Source of the DNA: Lingula anatina
Taxonomy: Eukaryota; Brachiopoda; Lingulata; Lingulida; Lingulidae
NCBI RefSeq assembly: GCF_001039355.2
Contig: NW_019775913.1
Location: 330,020 to 394,019, forward strand
Length of the DNA stretch: 64,000 nt
Reading direction: 5' to 3'
Under the pieces are notes generated by a model. That model ran no database searches. It had not been told where the DNA came from and was given only the letters and a program-made list of their open reading frames with translations. Both the position numbers and the translations under genes were made by a program. Positions 63,201 to 64,000 of the stretch are shown one piece after another (position 1 is the stretch's first letter; each line of letters starts with the position of its first letter).

Positions 63201-63553
63201 AAATTGAGCTACTTGGTTGACATAACTGGATACATCGCCTTGCAACTAGAATGTTGGATTATATTTATTGGTCGATTATCTGTTTTATCAATATTAGCAT
63301 CGTACAGCATAAATAAGCACCTGTATATTTTGAAGTCAGCATGGTCGTGTGAAAGCTTCTCTGTTCTGTAAAATGTATACTTCAGTATAATGTCACCTTA
63401 ATAGAAATTATATTAAGAGGAAAAGAAGAGAGAAAAGGGAAATGCATACATTTGTCTGTGCACCTTTTGTTGCTTCAGTTACCCCATTTAATGTATATAT
63501 CGTTTGGCCTGGCCTGTTTATTTCAGCCTTTTAGTACAGAAGAGCGGCAACAG
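57948..63553 (+). CDS. Plakin-family cytolinker, spectrin repeats with embedded SH3 (twelve exons, partial)
   Basis: Plakins (plectin, desmoplakin, dystonin, MACF) link intermediate filaments, actin and junctions. Twelve exons join in frame to 363 residues with no stop. Exons: 57948-58007, 58694-58822, 59313-59366, 59682-59753, 59969-60082, 60541-60636, 61059-61187, 61450-61596, 61878-61940, 62149-62240, 62452-62557, 63527-63553. Spectrin-like helices (CLQWIKDER, NNWAWIQTVAKCMDTHL, FYHEVEECDYWMN) precede the plakin SH3 (residues ~263-316: VRALCAYKANGVQIQDGEDL, TKWKV, FIPAVCVLIPP), followed directly by LRLQLLAIWTQCVKRLGKQM, the second half of the spectrin repeat holding the SH3. This order is the family hallmark. 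The SH3 has ALCAY for ALYDY and KWK for WW, as expected of plakin SH3s that lost poly-proline binding. CH domains and the C-terminal rod or plakin repeats lie outside, so the subfamily is open. Confidence 0.9.
58694..58822 (+). CDS. Plakin exon 2
   Basis: 129 bp, EVLSDADMGSNMTTVQLAIE to GNAVAEN; a spectrin-repeat helix with DMGSN..V..AIEDQ. Donor AAC|gtgagt runs straight into a CTT/CT microsatellite. Confidence 0.9.
58828..58886. repeat. (TTC)n(TC)n microsatellite beside donor site
   Basis: Begins six bases after the plakin exon 2 donor. Confidence 0.95.
58936..59274 (+). other. Unexplained intronic open frame (93 codons from GTG, longer if unspliced)
   Basis: Lies between plakin exons 2 and 3. 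The frame is open from 58936 to TAA at 59272-59274. No ATG start; GTG at 58993. The predicted peptide is not low-complexity (for example WRIYVMMKPPKKAVYYEGLS, SMRFNRATYSFFVSRFNALC) and does not look like spectrin repeat. I do not recognise it. It may be a remnant of an inserted gene, or chance. Confidence 0.3.
59313..59366 (+). CDS. Plakin exon 3
   Basis: 54 bp, DATESEYAKLHAQYVALT. Acceptor gtttttcaag, donor ACG|gtaggt. Confidence 0.88.
59682..59753 (+). CDS. Plakin exon 4
   Basis: 72 bp, ATADKRTHCLETLSKVSSLE to EYCS. Acceptor atttttag, donor TCG|gtaagt. Confidence 0.9.
59969..60082 (+). CDS. Plakin exon 5
   Basis: 114 bp, NLSAEFDRTATQLANTDKP to STTYAAQ. Acceptor cctttgcag, donor CAG|gtaagg. 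Its last 73 bp and its donor are repeated immediately downstream (see 60010-60179). Confidence 0.9.
60010..60179 (+). repeat. 85-bp tandem duplication of exon end plus donor
   Basis: 60010-60094 and 60095-60179 are identical two-copy repeats (AAACACAGACAAACCTAAGC to CAGGTAAGGACAAAT). Each contains a full gtaagg donor. The second copy has no acceptor, so it is intronic unless the second donor is used. Confidence 0.95.
60206..60306. repeat. Poly(A) tract of about 100 nt
   Basis: One T (60286) in about 100 A, 25 bp after the duplicated exon end, inside a plakin intron. Confidence 0.95.
60541..60636 (+). CDS. Plakin exon 6
   Basis: 96 bp, DCIFAVRNNWAWIQTVAKCM to AAAYHQ. Acceptor attactccag, donor CAG|gtgagg. 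Confidence 0.93.
60909..60952. repeat. (AAT)n/(ATG)n microsatellite
   Basis: AATAAT and GATGAT runs in the intron before exon 7. Confidence 0.85.
61059..61187 (+). CDS. Plakin exon 7
   Basis: 129 bp, FYHEVEECDYWMNLCLATLY to MLKELG. Acceptor tattccag, donor GGG|gtaagt. A 17-base piece of its end (ATGCGCATGCTCAAGGA) recurs in the next intron at 61292. Confidence 0.93.
61450..61596 (+). CDS. Plakin exon 8 (start of SH3)
   Basis: 147 bp, ETLQAYLQWQARVDDLYDKS to ALCAYKANG. Acceptor cttttacag, donor GGC|gtaagt. The SH3 begins at PVRALCAYK. Confidence 0.95.
61878..61940 (+). CDS. Plakin exon 9 (SH3 core)
   Basis: 63 bp, VQIQDGEDLTLLDNTDPTKW K. Acceptor atttcag, donor AAG|gtaaaa. Confidence 0.94.
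62093..62141. repeat. (TATTA)n microsatellite abutting a splice acceptor
   Basis: About ten pentamers, ending seven bases before the AG|G junction of plakin exon 10 (tttgacag). Confidence 0.95.
62149..62240 (+). CDS. Plakin exon 10 (end of SH3)
   Basis: 92 bp, VKTKKGPELFIPAVCVLIPP to AVEAAT plus a split Arg codon. Acceptor tttgacag after a TATTA repeat, donor AG|gtaact. Confidence 0.94.
62452..62557 (+). CDS. Plakin exon 11
   Basis: 106 bp, LRLQLLAIWTQCVKRLGKQM to RDWSTEE, the continuation of the spectrin repeat after the SH3. Acceptor tttgatttcag, donor GAG|gtgagt. Confidence 0.94.
63527..63553 (+). CDS. Plakin exon 12, 27-bp microexon
   Basis: PFSTEERQQ, phase 0 on both sides. Acceptor ctgtttatttcag, donor CAG|gtaaag. 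Could be skipped without changing the frame. The STEE string echoes the end of exon 11. Confidence 0.6.
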
Positions 63554-63829
63554 GTAAAGTATGTTGTGACGGATCCCCGCCCCTTTCCCACCAACCCCGT
63601 GTTGTGTTACTGCTGTACCCCATTTTGTGTTCAATGATGTCGTTTGAAATGCATGTTATGTCTATGTTTTCTCATATACAACAGAATGGACTGTATTATT
63701 GTGTGATTGCGCATATATCTTTATATCAATCTTTGCACCGAACTGCGTCTACTTTATTCTTGAAAGATTTATAATACTAACCCGTCGAATTTACATAACT
63801 CATAACTCACCATTTTCCGCATTTTTCAC

Positions 63830-63853
63830 AAAAAAAAAAAAAAAAAAAAAAAA
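63830..63853. repeat. Poly(A) tract
   Basis: 24 A residues in the last plakin intron of the window. Confidence 0.9.
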
Positions 63854-64000
63854 GCGAGATCAAATTACTTTGAAACCCAGGATACAGCCCAACTGATCAT
63901 TTTTATTAATCTCTTTCTCATATTGTTTGTCTGTGAATGATTCTTATCTGCAAAATCTTCTTTATATTGTAACCACAGATCATATTATTTGTTTCGCATT

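Overview
The window looks like nuclear DNA of a metazoan, most likely a marine lophotrochozoan (mollusc- or brachiopod-like; the phylum is my inference). Genes are split into short exons with GT-AG introns of 0.2 to several kb. The DNA is AT-rich, full of microsatellites and short hairpin (MITE-like) elements. No prokaryotic operon, CRISPR array or plasmid-type feature is present. Several assembly scars are visible: N-runs at 27998-28589 and 42216-42279, and single Ns at 2610, 17780, 27026 and 43191.

Layout: (1) 101-3349 (+) holds the last seven coding exons of a transducin beta-like 1 gene (TBL1X/TBL1XR1/ebi), the WD40 subunit of the NCoR/SMRT corepressor complex. (2) 7647-9607 (+) is a complete small two-exon gene with TATA box and poly(A) signal. 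It encodes a secreted Gly/Ser/Tyr-rich protein ending in a chitin-binding type-2-like (CBM14) cysteine domain. (3) 14369-21833 is an array of nine intact tRNA-Tyr(GTA) genes plus one truncated copy. Each intact gene has a 15-nt intron; the mature parts are identical but the introns differ. The array runs four minus, five plus (one broken), one minus, and two kinds of 5' flank are present. (4) 27095-27712 (-) holds degenerate coding fragments resembling a SAP-domain protein family. (5) 49165-50740 (+) is an apparently intronless gene with a TATA box, a long leader without ATG, an optimal Kozak context and a 267-residue protein built on a repeated (V/I)DPGVIIP motif. I do not recognise this protein, and it is the best candidate here for something undescribed. 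(6) 57948-63553 (+) holds twelve consecutive coding exons of a plakin-family cytolinker (spectrin repeats with an embedded SH3), running off the right edge. A lone well-spliced 53-bp exon at 40720-40772 may be its upstream exon; if so, the DPGVIIP gene is nested in a 17-kb plakin intron.

The rest is gene-poor. It carries at least four families of hairpin elements: four copies of a GATCGATC-rich element with probable TAA/TTA target duplications, two of a CCCGTAGCCAG element, two of a TACCCTCTACCAGGGCC element, and single copies of others. There are also many CT/GA, CA/TG, AAAT and poly(A) tracts. I see no functional link between the protein genes; they appear to be ordinary neighbours separated by repeat-rich spacers.
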